From Penium margaritaceum (Eukaryota; Streptophyta; Zygnematophyceae; Desmidiales; Peniaceae): a stretch of DNA of 54,230 nt. Shown here piece after piece: positions 25,327 to 37,358 of the stretch. Numbering within the stretch: the stretch's first letter is position 1; each line of letters begins with the position of its first letter. The stretch spans positions 250,312 through 304,541 of the forward strand of contig SZWC01000083.1 of assembly GCA_023375785.1 (NCBI GenBank), in the 5' to 3' direction. A program made the translations under genes and the position numbers. The notes beneath the pieces were generated by a model. The model was given only the letters and a program-made list of their open reading frames with translations. It was not told the DNA's origin and made no database searches.

Positions 25327-26177
25327 TATTGGTTTTCGTGCATCTCTCATTGTACTCTGTTGTGTCCTCCCGGCTTGTGTACATCGGCGTGTAGATGACT
25401 GACGGCGAGACTCGACGCTACTGGAGTGTCGCTCGGTGGAGCCGAAGCGCGCTGAGGCCCACTCACCGTTCGCTGGAGCCTCCTCCCTCCGGCGATGCGC
25501 TCAGCTCCATCGGCAGGCCTCCTCGGCGGTCGGGCCGCCGGCGGTCACTGCCACTGCACATGCTGTCTGCATGCACCTAGTGTTGTGTCTGGTTATGGCA
25601 TTCCGTCTGCAGCATCATGCGGTGCCTAGGGTCCATGTCTCCTGCTGTATGGCCCTCTTTGGCATCGCTGACTGTCGTAGGCACTGCCTGGGTTCGGGCA
25701 GCCATAACTCTCTGCTGTTATTTTTCCAGCTCATTCTGACTGCACGACTGCGTTCGCATTGTCGATATTATGGAATGGTCTAGTTTTCAGGCAAAACGGA
25801 CGACACCCAGGTTTTGGGCTGTCGAACATCTGGCAGTGCTCATCAAGAAAACCCTGCCTGCCAGAAAATAGGTCTAGGACTATTTTCTGATTGGCTGGTT
25901 AGCTGAGTAACAAGTTCTACACTGATGGGGGGAGCTAGAACTTGGAGCGGTCTCCCATTGTTGCTCATTCTTCATTCCTAATGAGTCACTTTCCGTTTTC
26001 AGCTGCTTTCTGGCGCTAACACTGGCGCGCGCGTTTTTGAGCAACAAACCCAGAGTTTCCAGACTTAGACTCTAGAGAAGCAGACTTAGGGGGCAGCAGA
26101 CTTAAGGAATGAGCGTGGAAGCTGCACGATGCATCAACAACACTGCTGCCCCAACCTATTGCGTAGGATTTCCAACT
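25327..26177 (+). repeat. E1 left LTR
   Basis: Begins tattggtttt (other LTRs of the family begin tgttgg) and ends ttccaact just before the primer site. Same length as the right LTR within 1 bp. Confidence 0.88.
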
Positions 26178-26189
26178 TGGTATCAGAGC
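26178..26189 (+). other. E1 primer-binding site
   Basis: tggtatcagagc, complementary to the 3' end of initiator methionine tRNA, starts directly after the LTR. This is the usual primer of plant copia elements. Confidence 0.9.
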
Positions 26190-26817
26190 CAGAGCGTACC
26201 AGCAGCAGCAGAAGACTGGCGTACAGGTGCCAGACAACGCCGGCGGACCCCCATACGCGCTAGTGCAGGGGAAATGCTGCCAGATGTTTTCCGGCAGCAT
26301 TGACCCGCCTGGTGGCGGCGTGAGATTTTCTCCCACGGCCACTGGACCAGGGGAATTGCTGCCGAAATGTTTCGGCAGCACTGACCCCCACGCGTGACGC
26401 GAGGAGGTGAGCGGCAAGCCGCGTCGGACACCTGCGGGCGACGACGCACGTTGCAACATCACCCAGGTGTAGTGACTGGCACCAGCACACAACAGCAGCA
26501 GTCTGTAGCAGCGGCAGCCGCAAGCAACGGCCGAGAGCAGTGGCGGCAGCAGCTAGCAGGAGCTGCGTGCAGAAGTAGCAACGGACAAAAGCAACAGCCC
26601 ACAACAGCCGGTAGCAGCAGCCCGCAGGAGTAGCAAGTAGCAACGGTAGCAAGCAGCAGCTGCAACAACGTGCAGCAGCAGCAGCAGGCTGCAGTAGCCA
26701 CAACAGCAAGCTACAGCAGCAGCCACCTACAGCAACTGCAGCAGTGAGCAGCTGCCAGCAGTAGCCAGCAGTGGCTGCTGCTACTCGTAGCCCGCAGCTC
26801 GCTACAAGCGACAGGTT

Positions 26818-26866
26818 GCGGGCAGCGAGCCCGCTGCTCGCAGCAAACAGCGGGCTCGCTGCCCGC
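26818..26866 (+). repeat. Perfect 19-bp GC-rich hairpin in the E1 leader
   Basis: Arms 26818-26836 and 26848-26866 are exact reverse complements around an 11-nt loop. A structure this stable in an element leader could affect packaging, dimerisation or translation; E2 keeps only part of it. Confidence 0.85.
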
Positions 26867-27245
26867 TGCCCACAGCGAGCAGCGGAGGCTGCTGTGACAG
26901 ACGAAAGAAAGAAAGAATGAAAACGAGAGAAAAAAAATCCCCCACCCCACCTACTTCTTTGCCGCGGCTACAGCAGCTGCCGTAGCTGTTGCAGCAGCCA
27001 TAGCAGCCGTAACAGCGTGCAGCAGCAGCAGTTGCTACTACAACTGCAGCGGCAGCCGCAACAGTAGCAACAGCAGCCACAACAGTAGTAGCAGCAGTAG
27101 TAGCTGCAGCAGTAGCATCAGCAGCAGCTGTAGCAGCAGCTGTAGCTGCAGTAGCAGTACTAATAACAACAACAGCAACTGCAGCTGCAGCAGCAGCAGC
27201 AGTAGTAACAGTAGCTACAACAGTGGCCCAAAGAACCGCCACTGC

Positions 27246-27379
27246 TGACGTAAGCTGATGTCACTGCTGACGTCAATGCTGACGTCATCAACTCACAAAA
27301 AAAGGGCAAGGGAAGGGGAAGAAAACCTAAGGGTGGGCAGGAATGCCACCGCCCTCAGCTGACGTCACTGCTGACATCA
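27246..27379 (+). promoter_or_regulatory. Array of TGACGTCA-like (bZIP/CRE) sites
   Basis: Sites at 27246 (tgacgtaa), 27257 (tgatgtca), 27268 and 27280 (tgacgtca) are 11-12 bp apart, near one DNA helical turn. Two more lie at 27360 and 27372, again 12 bp apart. TGACG is the core bound by plant TGA-type bZIP factors. E2 has the related cluster near 36622-36680 and 36737-36773. Function is inferred only. Confidence 0.4.
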
Positions 27380-27761
27380 ACAACACAAAAAAAACACCAA
27401 GGGGCACCAAACCTTGGCTGGCAGCCCCACTGGGGAGAGGACCTCCTCTGTTGGGGGGACCCCCAGCCCCCCCTTCTTGTAGTGGCTGCAACAGCAGCAG
27501 CAACAGCACCAGCAACAGCAACGGCAGTAGCAGTAGTAGTAGCAGCAACAGTAGCAGCAACATCAGCAACAATAGCAACAGCATCAGCAACAGCAGCAGC
27601 AGAAGTAGCAACCGCAGTAGCACCACCAGTAACAACAGCAAGAGCAGCGACAACATGAGCAGCAGCAGCAGCAGAAGCAACAGTAGTAGCAGTAGCAGCA
27701 GCAGCAGCAGTGGCAATAGTAGCATCATCAGCAATAGTAGTAGGAGCAACCCTCTGACGTT

Positions 27762-29089
27762 GTTGGCGGCAACCCTGACTACCTCGCTGCTCTTCAACAA
27801 CAGCTTGCCGCCTTGACGCAGCAGCTTGCGGCACTGCAACCATTGGCCTCTCAGACTGCCACCAGTGCGCTGCCATCTTTCATCCCTCCGGAACACGCCA
27901 GTCCAGCTGTGTCTGCTGCCACGCACTACCTGGCGCCGCAGCAGACCTAGTGCCAGTGGCAAACAGTGACCTCCGTCCTTGGCCCCACTCTAGGTGCCGG
28001 CCGCAGGCAAAAGGACTTTGAGACGCCGCCGCCACCGCTTCACGCCGATGAGCAGTTATGGAGTTGGGAGTTCAGCTTCCGGATCTAGGCACACGGTAAG
28101 GGCCTGTGGGCATATTACACCCTCCCATATGACCCCACCCTGGCCGACCAGTTGTATGACACCGGTCGTGCCGTCCGTGCTGTATTCCCTGTCGCCCCTC
28201 CGGCTTCCCGCCTCGCCCTCGAGCCCTTCTTAGGCGACTTTACCGCTGGCGCCACCCCAGACCCTGCAGCCGCGTGGCACGTCCTCACTCGTCCCCATCG
28301 CCTGTCCAGCGAGGCTGAGACCAGCCGTCTGCTGCTGGAGTTCAACCCCATGTACACGGGGGAGACCGAGACGGTCACCTCCTACTGGCAGCGGGCGGAG
28401 GACATCCTTCTCTGCTTCGGGACCTCTGTCCTACTCCCTCTGGCCATGCTCCTCACCATCAAGCACGGTGCCACCGACGCGTACGCAGACGTCTTCGTCC
28501 ACTACTCTCATGACATCCTCTCCACCATGGCGGCCCAGGGCACTCTCATGCCTGGGCATACGAGCTCTTCCTCCGGATTGAGGAAGCTCGTCTGGAGCCC
28601 CGACTCCAGCGCACGGAGGCCCTTGCCTCCCTTGCCGTCGCCTCCGTGGCCGTTGCCTCCCCCGCCGTAGCTACCTCATCGTCGTCGGGGAAGAAGAAGT
28701 GTCGGAACAAGAAAGGCAAGGGTCAGCAGTAGCAGAAGCAACAGCCGTCGACGGGGTCCAGCGGTGGAGGCTCGGTCTGCCACAACTGTGGCCAGCCCGG
28801 GCACGGGTGGTACACGTGCCCTCTACCGACGGACGAGGCGTGTGTCATCGCCACCATGCATCGCCAGCGGGAGCACCGTCTCGCCTCGGCCGCCGTAGCT
28901 GTCACCGGATCTGACACCTCGGCCTCGTCCAGCAGCTCCGCCACCCCGGTTGCTTCGCCAGTCCAGTCGACACCAGCACCGCAGCCGTCGGCGCCGGCAC
29001 AGTCCTCCTCCTATCCGGGCTTTGGCGGTGTCACCCCGTACTCCTTCTACACTCCCGGGTCGTCCTCCCGTGAGTGTCAGCTGGAGTAG
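27762..29089 (+). pseudogene. gag: E1 gag, broken
   Basis: Starts in a Gln-rich coiled-coil segment (AALQQQLAALTQQLAALQP) and contains a Retrotran_gag-like region (TVTSYWQRAEDILL). It ends with a CCHC zinc knuckle (CHNCGQPGHGWYTC) that should bind genomic RNA. TAG stops occur at 27948 (CAG in E2) and near 28075 (TGG in E2). A 1-base deletion near 28551, visible against E2 (atgcctggg versus atgccctggg), shifts the frame before the knuckle. A further TAG after GQQ near 28728 sits in a Gln-rich stretch, and another near 29087 faces CAA in E2. Confidence 0.85.
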
Positions 29090-29371
29090 TTCATCGCGCT
29101 CCAGCTCGTCCTGCCTTGCCCTCCTCCCCAGGGAAGTGCAAGTTACATCACTTCCTGCTCTCATGTCCAGCCTTGCATGACTGAGATTGCTATGGTCGTG
29201 TCCCGGTTCCTCGTCTGTCTCGTCGTCTCCCATGGTCTCCGCTACCCCTTCCCATGACGACGTTGCGTGGCTTGACGATTTGCAGTCTCGGTTTGCGCCT
29301 CCTTCTACCGCGTCCGCGTCCCTTGCTGCCATGTGACCTGACGATCTGGCGATCTGGCGACCGCAGTTCAG

Positions 29372-30794
29372 GACCCTGCTGAGACCTGGATCATCAACTC
29401 CGGGGCCACGCATCACATGACGGCCTCTCGTGATGCCTTTAGTATGCTTGCTCCTATAGGCGATGTCTCCGGTGTCCGGACAGGCTCCGGACAGGTGTTG
29501 CCTATATGTGGTGTTGGCGTCGTTCATTTTCGTGGTCCTATCGGTGATGTCTTTGTGACCGATGTCCTCTTCGTCCCTGGTCTCAAGCTCAGCCTATTGT
29601 CCGTCACTACCCTTGACCGTATGAGCATGGATGTTGTAGACTCACGTGGTGTTGGCACTGTGTCATTGCGTCCATCTGGCCTTGTTGTACTGCACGCCAC
29701 CACACGTGGCAACCTATGGCATGTACCTCGCCTCTCCTCTCCTTCCGTCTCCTCCCCGTCGGCCGCCACAGGCCATGTGTTTGTCACCAGTACTCTTTCT
29801 CCTTTGCACACTCGCCTCTTGCACCGCCGCCTCTGCCACGTCCACTCTGCCGCCGTAGACAGCATGCTCCGCACCCAGCCGGCCAAGGGCCTTGACCCGG
29901 AGACTTTCCCCCACCCGTGCCCCATTGAGTGCATTGATTGCGCTCAGAGGAAGATGCACCGGTCCACGTACCGGTGCGTCCTCCCGTGCGTCCGTCCCTC
30001 TCGACCTTGTCCGTTCAGACGTCATGGGCCCTCTTCCCACCGAGTCCGTCGTCGAGCACGTCCGCTATGTCCTCACCCTCACTAATGACTATTGTCACAA
30101 CCGCTAGGTCTTCTGCCTTCGGCAGAACAGCGATGTCGCCCGAGCCATCCAGGACTGGCTTGTCCTTGCGGAGCGCGAGTGTGGCGGATCTCTTCGCCAC
30201 TTTCGCTCTGATCGTGGTGGTGAGTACATGGGTGAGGCCACGGCCTTTCTCACCTCCTGCGGGATCCACCATGAGACATCCGCGCCCTACACGCCCCATA
30301 GAACGGTGTCTCCGAACGGTGGAACTGTACCATGGCCGACGCCGTCCGCACCATGCGGGTCGAGTCCGGTCTTTCTGATGGCTTCTATTTTGAAGCCATG
30401 GCCTACATGACCCGGGTCTAGAACCGGCTTCCCCACGGTCTCCTTCCCCGCCAGTCCACGCCGTACCAGCATTGGTGCGGTCAGTGAGTTGACCTCTGCC
30501 CGGCTCTCGTCTAGGACTGCGTGGCCATTTTGTGGCTACCTGCCCCGCAGCAGGGCGACAAGCTCGCCCCCCACGGACGTCCCTGCACGTTCCTCGGTGT
30601 CTCTCATCAATCCAAGGCCTGGCGCTTCTAGGATCCCTCCTGACACTGCATCGTTGAGTCCCGGGATGTCCTCTTTTTCGAGGACTTGTTTCCTCACGAC
30701 CTCATTCACTCCGGCTTGTCCGTGTCTACCCCGTCGTGTGGGGGAGTGGTGAGTCCATCCTCCGTCATGCGACTTCTGGATGACACATCCCTCA
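29372..30794 (+). pseudogene. pol: E1 protease and integrase, broken
   Basis: Retropepsin motif reads WIINSGATHHMT: the catalytic Asp is Asn (AAC at 29396-29398). A GAG-pre-integrase zinc finger follows (H..H, then CIDCAQRKMHRS). The integrase core shows SDVMGP (first Asp), FRSDRGGEYMG (second Asp) and NGVSERWN (Glu), so all three catalytic acids survive in pieces. Frameshifts lie near 29965 and 30298. A TAG replaces the conserved Trp at 30105-30107, in the same place as in E2, and more TAGs follow near 30420 and 30490-30650. Confidence 0.85.
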
Positions 30795-31353
30795 GTCCCT
30801 CTGAGCCGGCAATCCCAGTCGCGTCCGCTGGTCCCTCCGAGCCAGTAGTCCCAGTCGCGTCTGCTGGTCCCTCCGGGCCAGCAGCCCCAGTCACGTCTGC
30901 TGGTCTCTCCGGGCCGGCAGCCCCAGTCGTATCCACTTGTCCCTTTGAGCCGGCAGCCCCAGTCACGTCTGCTGGTCCCTTCGGGCTAGCAGCCCCAGTC
31001 GCGTCCGCTTGTCCCTCCGGGCCGGCAGCGTAAGTCGTGTCTACTAGTCCCTCTGAGTCGGCAGCCCTAGTCACGCCCGTTGATCCCTCCAGGCCAGCAA
31101 CCCAAGTTGCGTCCGCTGGACCCTCGGGGCCGACAGCCCCAGTCACGTCCGCTGGTCCCTCCGGGCCGGCAGCCCCAGTCACGTCCGCCGGTTCCTCCGG
31201 GCCGGCAGCCCCAGTCTCGCCCGCCGGTCCCTCCGGACCAACAGCCCAGTTGCGTCCGCTAGCCCCTCCGGGCGAGCAGCTCCAGTCGGGCCCGCTCGCC
31301 CCTCTGGGCCAACAGCCCCGGTTGCATTCGCTGGCCCCTTCGGGCCAACAACC
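30795..31353 (+). repeat. E1 36-bp tandem repeat coding a 12-residue Pro/Ala/Ser/Gly unit
   Basis: About 15 units of 36 bp, consensus protein PVASAGPSGPAA, between integrase and reverse transcriptase. Units are in frame with the integrase end. One taa interrupts at 31031-31033. The collagen-like Gly-Pro pattern suggests a flexible, unstructured linker. Confidence 0.85.
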
Positions 31354-31779
31354 CCGTCCACCTCCATTGACCCGTCGGACTCAGTGCCATCGCCTGCCCT
31401 GCCACGCTACACACGTGGCCCAGGCGGCAGCCTCTGACCCAGACCGTCGGTGAGCGTGCAGACCATCGTACCATGCTCCGTGGCGCATCGACCCCCCGTG
31501 GCTCCACGTGTCTCCTCCACTCCCATGGTCGTGAGTGAGGATCCTGGCACCAAGGCCCTCGGCTTGACCACCTCGGCCATCATTGCAGACCTTGACCCGG
31601 GCTCCGCACTGGGCTACGTCGTACTTCATCACGAGCATCGGCACGCTGTCGTGGCTACACTCACGCGCATCCCACCTGGGGCTCGAGATGCACACGCTCT
31701 CTCGGTCCGCTCCACAGCACGCCCGGAGGACCCATTCACCCACCGCGAGACACGAGCCTCTCCTGAGGCCGCACACTAG

Positions 31780-33284
31780 GACACTGCCTATGCCGATGAG
31801 CTCGCCGCTATCCGACAGCACCATGTGTACGACTCGTCGACCTTCCTCCAGGTCGGAAGGCCATCGGTGCCAAGTAGGTCTTTCGGCGCAAGTGGATGCC
31901 CGACGGGTCCTTGGACAAGTACAACACCCGCCTTACAGCCAAAGGGTTTGCCCAGATTCCTGGGGTCGACTACGACCAGATCTTTGCCCCAGTTGGCCGG
32001 TTCTCCACTAGCCGGGCGTTCTTCAGCGTTGCCCAGCATGGGTGGGAGCTGCATGAGATGGATGTGAGCAACGCTTTTCTCCATGGTTCACTGGAGGGAG
32101 AGGAGCTCTACATGGTGCAACCCCGAGGCTTCGACAATGGCACTGGGAGAGTCTGGCGACTGCGCAAGGCCCTCTATGGCCTGAAGCAGCCGCCTCGGTG
32201 TTGGAACCAAGAAATCAGCAGCACGCTCCTTCGTGGCGGGCTCCAGTGTAGCATCGCTGGCCCCGCATTGTTTGTCAGTCCGCGAGGCCAGACTTTCGCC
32301 GATGTTCAAGTTTACATCGACGATCTCCTCATTGCGTCGCCAGACACGGCTGCCATTGAGCGTGTCAAGGATTTGCTGCACGCCGCCTACCAGATGAAGG
32401 ATCTCGGATGTGCCAGAGTGTTCCTGGGCATGGAGCTCGAGCATGATCGCTCCCAGGATGTCCTCCACATCCACCAGGCCGCCTATGTGTAGACGCTGTC
32501 CACCCGCTTTGCGGAGGACCTGCCACTCGTGCCAAGTGCATCCTCACCCATGTCACCCGATGGCCAGGTGAAGCTGAAGAGTCCTGACCTAGCTGTTGTG
32601 GGGGAGCTTGTTGACGTGACCACGTACCTGCGAGTCATCTGGTCACTGATGTTCCTGGCGACGATGACGCGCCCAAACATCGCGTTCGCCGTCAACCTCC
32701 TGGCCCGGTTTTCTCGGGAGCCATGTCACCTCCACTACGAGGCCGCGATTCGAGTACTGCGCCATGTCGTCTCGACTCCTCGGTGAGGTCTCATGTTCCG
32801 CCGTCAGCCGTCTGTTGTCGCGGTGGACTACACCAACTGTGACTGGGCCGGCAGTCCGGACGGTAAGAGTCGCACATGCTAGATATTTCTGATTGGCGGC
32901 ACAGCTGTGTCCTAGCGTAGTGGGAAGCAGGGGTGCATTGCACGAAGCATTGCTGAGGCTGAGTACGTTGCTCTTGGCTCAGGCACATGTGACAGTGTGT
33001 GGTTGCGTCGCCTGTTGTCTGAGTTGCGTCAGTCTGTCGCATCCATCACGTTGCATTGTGACAATGAGAGTGCCATGGCCATCATGGCCGACAATGACAG
33101 GGTGCATCACACACACACAAAGCACATCAACGTTGAGTATCACAATGTGCGTTCGTTGTTGCATGATGGAAGCATCAGCATCGTGTGGGTTGAGACATCA
33201 TGATAGTTGGCAGACTTCTTCACCAAGGCACTGAAGCGCGACTCGTTGAAGAAGGCTGTGATTTCAGTCGACATGCGTCCGTGA
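31780..33284 (+). pseudogene. pol: E1 reverse transcriptase and RNase H, broken
   Basis: RVT_2-type domain: AKGFAQIPGVDYDQIFAPVG, then DVSNAFLHG, ALYGLKQPPRCWN, and the intact catalytic YIDD at 32313-32324. RNase H follows with DYTNCDWAG, AEAEYVALG, HCDNESAM and the C-terminal DFFTKALKRDS, ending in TGA at 33282-33284. One frame runs from 31896 to the end but is cut by stops at 32490 (TAG), near 32783 (TGA), near 32880 and 32912 (TAG), and near 33201-33207. Confidence 0.9.
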
Positions 33285-33384
33285 GTGACTCTCTCTGTCC
33301 CTGCTTGCGTTTCTGCTTGGCCTGGGGCAGTTTGGCCGTTGACTGTGTCTCTGCCCGCTCATGTGCATTACGCCTGTGAGTCAT

Positions 33385-33391
33385 GGGGGTG
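33385..33391 (+). other. E1 polypurine tract
   Basis: gggggtg immediately before the right LTR, primer for plus-strand DNA synthesis. E2 has gggggag in the same place. Confidence 0.7.
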
Positions 33392-34243
33392 TGTTGGTTT
33401 TCGTGCATCTCTCATTGTACTCTGTTGTGTCCTCCCGGCTTGTGTACATCGGTGTGCAGATGACTGACGGCGAGACTCGACACTACTGGAGTGTCGCTCG
33501 GTGGAGCCGATGCGCGCTGAGGCCCACTCACTGTTCGCTGGAGCCTCCTCCCTCTGACGATGCACTCAGCTCAATCGGCAGGCCTCCTCGGCGGTCGGAC
33601 TGCCGGCGGTCACTGCCACTGCAGATGCTGTCTGCATGCACATATTGCTCTGTCTGGTTATGGCATTGCGTCTGCAGCATCATGCGGTGCCTAGGGTCCA
33701 TGTCTCCTGCTGTATGGCCATGTTTGGCATCACTGACTGTCGTAGGCACTGCCTGGGTTCGGGTAGCCATAACTTTCTGCTGTTATTTTTCTAGTTGATT
33801 CTGACCGCACGACTGCGCTCGCAGTGCCGGTATTATGGTATGGTCCAGTTTTCAGGCAAAATGGACGACGCCGGGGTTTTGGGCTGTCGGGCGTCTGGCA
33901 GGGCTCACCGAGAAAACCCTGCCTGCCAGAAAAGAGGTCTAGGACTATTTTCTGATTGGCTGGTTAGCTGAGTAACAAGTTCTACACTAGTGGGGGGGAG
34001 CTAGAACTTGGAGGGGTCTCCCATTGTTGATCATTCTTCATTCCTAATCAGTCACTTTCAGTTTTCAGCTGCTTTTTGGCGCTAACACTGGCGCGCGCGT
34101 TTCTGAGTAACAAACACAGAGCTTCTAGACTTAGACTCTAGAGCAGCAGACTGAGGGGGCAGCAGACTTAAGCAACGAGCGTGGAATCCCGCACGCTGCA
34201 TCAATACGCTGCTGCCCCAACGTGCTTCATAGGATTTCCAGTT
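33392..34243 (+). repeat. E1 right LTR
   Basis: Begins tgttggtttt and ends ttccagtt, followed by gcgta, the presumed target duplication. Confidence 0.9.
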
Positions 34244-34641
34244 GCGTACCCACTTGTCAATGTATTCTTTACATTCGACCGTGACATGCTCGATTCAGTA
34301 TACACTAGAAGTCTAACGTTCAGAATGAATAACCATGGATACTATGTTAATAAGTTATGATATTTATTCATGAGTTTTCATCATTTACCACCAAGCCATG
34401 GACAATACCAAGAAGAGACTAGCATTAGAATGAACATGGTAAGAAAAACATGGAGAAGCAATAGTATGTGTTGCCATATAGTTTTGGGTGAACAAAGGAC
34501 TTACACCGGCATGTTTAACCCAGGTATCCCACTGACTAACTACCTTTGAAAGGTGGATGGTAGAAAAAAGCTCCATGCCATCTTCTCACAGGCAGGGCAG
34601 AGTTGGCCTACATGACATCCTGACATAGGAATGCCATGCGC
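34244..34641. other. Spacer between E1 and E2
   Basis: 398 bp of AT-rich, non-element DNA resembling the AT-rich block in composition. It shows that E1 and E2 inserted separately and do not share an LTR. No gene seen. Confidence 0.6.
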
Positions 34642-35487
34642 TGTTGGTTTTTTCGCATCTCTCATTGTGCTCTGTTGTGTCCTCCCGACTTGTGTACATC
34701 GGCGTGCAGATGATTGACGGCGAGACTCGACGCTGCTGGAGTGTCGTCGGATGGAGCCCACACATGCTAAGGCCTACACGCAATTCGCTAAAGCCTCCTC
34801 CCTGCGGGAACGTACTCAGCTCCATTGGCAGGCCTCCTTGGCAGTCGAGCCACCGACGGTTACTGCCACCGGAGATGCTGTCTGCATGCGCCAGGCGTTG
34901 GATCTAACTATACCATTGCGACTGCAGCGTCATGCTCTACCTAGGGTCAATGTCTCATGTTGTGTGGCACTGTTTGGCATCATGGACCATCGTAGGCACT
35001 GCCTGGGTTCGGGCAGCCATAACTCGTTGCTACTATTTTTCTAGCTGTTTCTGACCGCACGACTCCGTCTGCAGCGTCGGCATTATGGTGTGGTCCAGTT
35101 TTCAGGCAAAACGGACGACACCCGGGTTTTCGGCTGTCGGCCGTCTGGGAGGGCTCACCGAGAAAACCGTGCCTGCCAGAAAATAGGTCTAGGTCTGTTT
35201 TCTGATTGGCTGGTTAGCTGAGTAACAAGCTCTACAGAGTTGGGGGGGAGCTAGAACTTGGAGGTGTCTCCCATTGTTGCTCATTGTTCATTCCTAATCA
35301 GTCACTTTCAGTTGATTTTTGGCGCTAACACTGGTGCGCGCCTTTCTGCGTAACAAACCCAGAGCATCCAGGCTGAGACTCTAGAGTGGTAGACTGAGGG
35401 GGCAACTGACTTCAGCAACGAGCATGGAAGCCCGCACGCTGCATCAACAACGCTACTACCCCAACCTGCTGCTTAGCTTTTCCATTT
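34642..35487 (+). repeat. E2 left LTR
   Basis: Begins tgttggtttt, ends ttttccattt, 846 bp, and is followed directly by the primer site. Confidence 0.9.
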
Positions 35488-35499
35488 TGGTATCAGAGT
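35488..35499 (+). other. E2 primer-binding site
   Basis: tggtatcagagt, one mismatch (last base) to the initiator-tRNA complement found in E1. Confidence 0.85.
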
Positions 35500-37100
35500 C
35501 AGAGCGTAGCAGCATTAGTAGACGACTGACATATAGGTGCCTGACTACACCGGCGGACCTCCATACGCGCCAGCACAGGGGAAATGCTGCCGGACTTTTT
35601 CCGATAGCACTGACCTGCCTGGTGGCGATGTCAGAATTTTTCACACGGCCACTGGGCCAGGGGAAGTGCTGCCGGATTTTTTTGGCAGCACAGACCCCCA
35701 TGCGTGACGCAAGGAGGTGAGCGGCAGGCGGCGTCAGGTACCAGTTGGTGACGACGCATGTGGCGACGTCATCCAGGTGTAGTGATTGGTAATAGCAGCA
35801 GCTTGCAGCAACATCGAGCAGTGGCAGCAGCAGCCAGCAGCAGCTGTGTGCAACATTAGCTGCCGGCAGCAGCAGCAGCTCGTGACAGCTCGTAGTAGTA
35901 GGAGTAGCCCACAGCAACAAGCAGCAACAGCAGCCAACAGCAGCAGCTTGCAGCTATAGCAGCAACAGCAGCCGGCGGCAACAGCATCACTGAGGATCAG
36001 CTGGCAGCAATCAGTAGTAATGGCTACAGCGGCGGCCAGCAACACTAGCAACCACAGCTGCCAGCAGCCCGCTGCTCGCAACGAGTAGCGAGCTCCCTGC
36101 TAGCAGTGAGCAATGAGCGCGTTGCTCACAAATTGCTGCTCACAAGGAGTAGCGAGCCCGTTGTGGCGAGCAAAGAAGAAAAGGGAAAAAAAGGAAAGAA
36201 ATCCCCCATCCCCCCAGCAGTGCTGGAACGGTTTCCGCCACCGCCATAGCCGCTACAGTCACCAATAGCACGCATCAGCTTAGCAGTAGCAGTGGCAGCA
36301 GTAGTTGCAGCAGCAGCAGTGGTAGCAACAGTAGTAGTAGCTGCAGCAGCTGCTGCCACAACAGCAGCCGCAACAGTAGCGGTAACAGCAGTCGTAGCAG
36401 CAACCGTAGTAGTAGCAACTGCAACAGCTGCAACAGCCACTGCTACACCAACAACCGCAGCAATAGCAGCAGCAACAATAGCTGCAGCAAATGCTACAAC
36501 AGTAGGTCAGCAATAGCGACAACAGGAGCGGCAGCAGCAGCACTGGCAGTAGCAGTAACTGTAGCAACAGTAGCAGCTGCCCTACAGCTATCACAACAGC
36601 GGCTTCAGCAACGGCCGCTGCTGATGTCAGCAACCCACAACTGATGTCACTATTGACATCATTGCTGACGTTATTAGAAAAAGGGATGGGAAACACTTCT
36701 ACAGTAGCAATCCTACAGATACAAGGTAGCTGCTGCTGATGTCAGCCGTTCCAGGCTGACGTCACTACTAACACCAGTAGTACACAAAAGAAAAAAGGAG
36801 GCAACACAACCAACCATGTCTAACAGCTGTAGTGGGGAAGGGTCCTCCTCTATTGGGGGGATCCCCATCTCCCCTTTTCTATAGCAGCTGCAACAGCAAC
36901 AGCAACAGCAACAGTAGCAGCAGCAGCAACAGAAGTAGTAACAATAGTAGCAGTAGCAATAGTAGTAGCAGGAGTAGCAGCAGTAGTAGCAACACCAAAA
37001 GTAGTAGCAGTAGCAGTAGCAACAGCAACAGCAGTCTAAAGGCTCCGTCGCCGGCGCCTCCGACCCCCTCGCTGCCATTTAGCAACAGCTTGCTTCATTG
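35500..37100 (+). other. E2 leader: CAG/TAG trinucleotide tract
   Basis: Counterpart of the E1 leader: long CAG/CAA/TAG triplet runs, a purine tract at about 36168-36212 followed by a C run, and TGACGTCA/TGATGTCA-like sites near 36622-36680 and 36737-36773. The order of these landmarks matches E1 although the triplet runs themselves are rearranged. Confidence 0.65.
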
Positions 37101-37358
37101 ACGTAGCAACTTGTAGCAGTGTAGCCATTGACATCATAGAGTCACACCGGTACCCTGCCCCCTTTCCTTCCACTTGGGCACTCAAGTCCCGCTGTGTCTG
37201 CTGTCACGCATTACTTGGTGTAGCAGCAAACTCAGTGCTAGCGGCAGACATTGACTTCAGTCCTTGGCCCCACTAAGGGTGCCGGCCGCAGGCCAAAGGA
37301 CTTTGAAACCCCGTCCCCGCCGCTTCAGGCTGGCGAACAGTTCCGGAGCTGGAAACTC

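Larger units (their letters stand above)
26190..27761 (+). other. E1 leader: CAG/CAA/TAG-rich trinucleotide tract
   Basis: About 1.5 kb dominated by CAG, CAA and TAG triplets, matched by a similar tract in E2. From about 27480 the triplets are in frame with the downstream gag, so part of it may encode a glutamine-rich Gag N-terminus with CAG codons decayed to TAG. Embedded are a 19-bp perfect hairpin (26818-26866), a purine tract (26902-26938) and repeated TGACGTCA-like sites (27246-27379). Long Ala, Val, Leu or Ser frames in this tract on either strand are artefacts. Confidence 0.7.
25327..34243 (+). mobile_element. Copia retrotransposon E1, defective
   Basis: Complete element of 8917 bp with 851/852-bp LTRs, primer-binding site, long leader, gag, protease, integrase, repeat linker, reverse transcriptase-RNase H and polypurine tract. 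The protease-integrase-RT-RNase H order defines Ty1/copia. The 5-bp flanks are gcata (25322-25326) and gcgta (34244-34248), a target duplication with one change. The coding region carries many TAG stops and several frameshifts. It is closely related to E2, but each element's LTRs resemble each other more than those of the other element, so these are separate insertions. Confidence 0.9.

Noticed and set aside
26260..27962. Long Ala-, Val-, Leu-, Cys- or Ser-rich frames on both strands
   Set aside because: They are six-frame translations of CAG-type triplet repeats in the E1 leader; the same holds at 35456-37101 in E2.
30795..31353. CRISPR-like array
   Set aside because: The 36-bp units are contiguous coding repeats without spacers, inside a eukaryotic retroelement.
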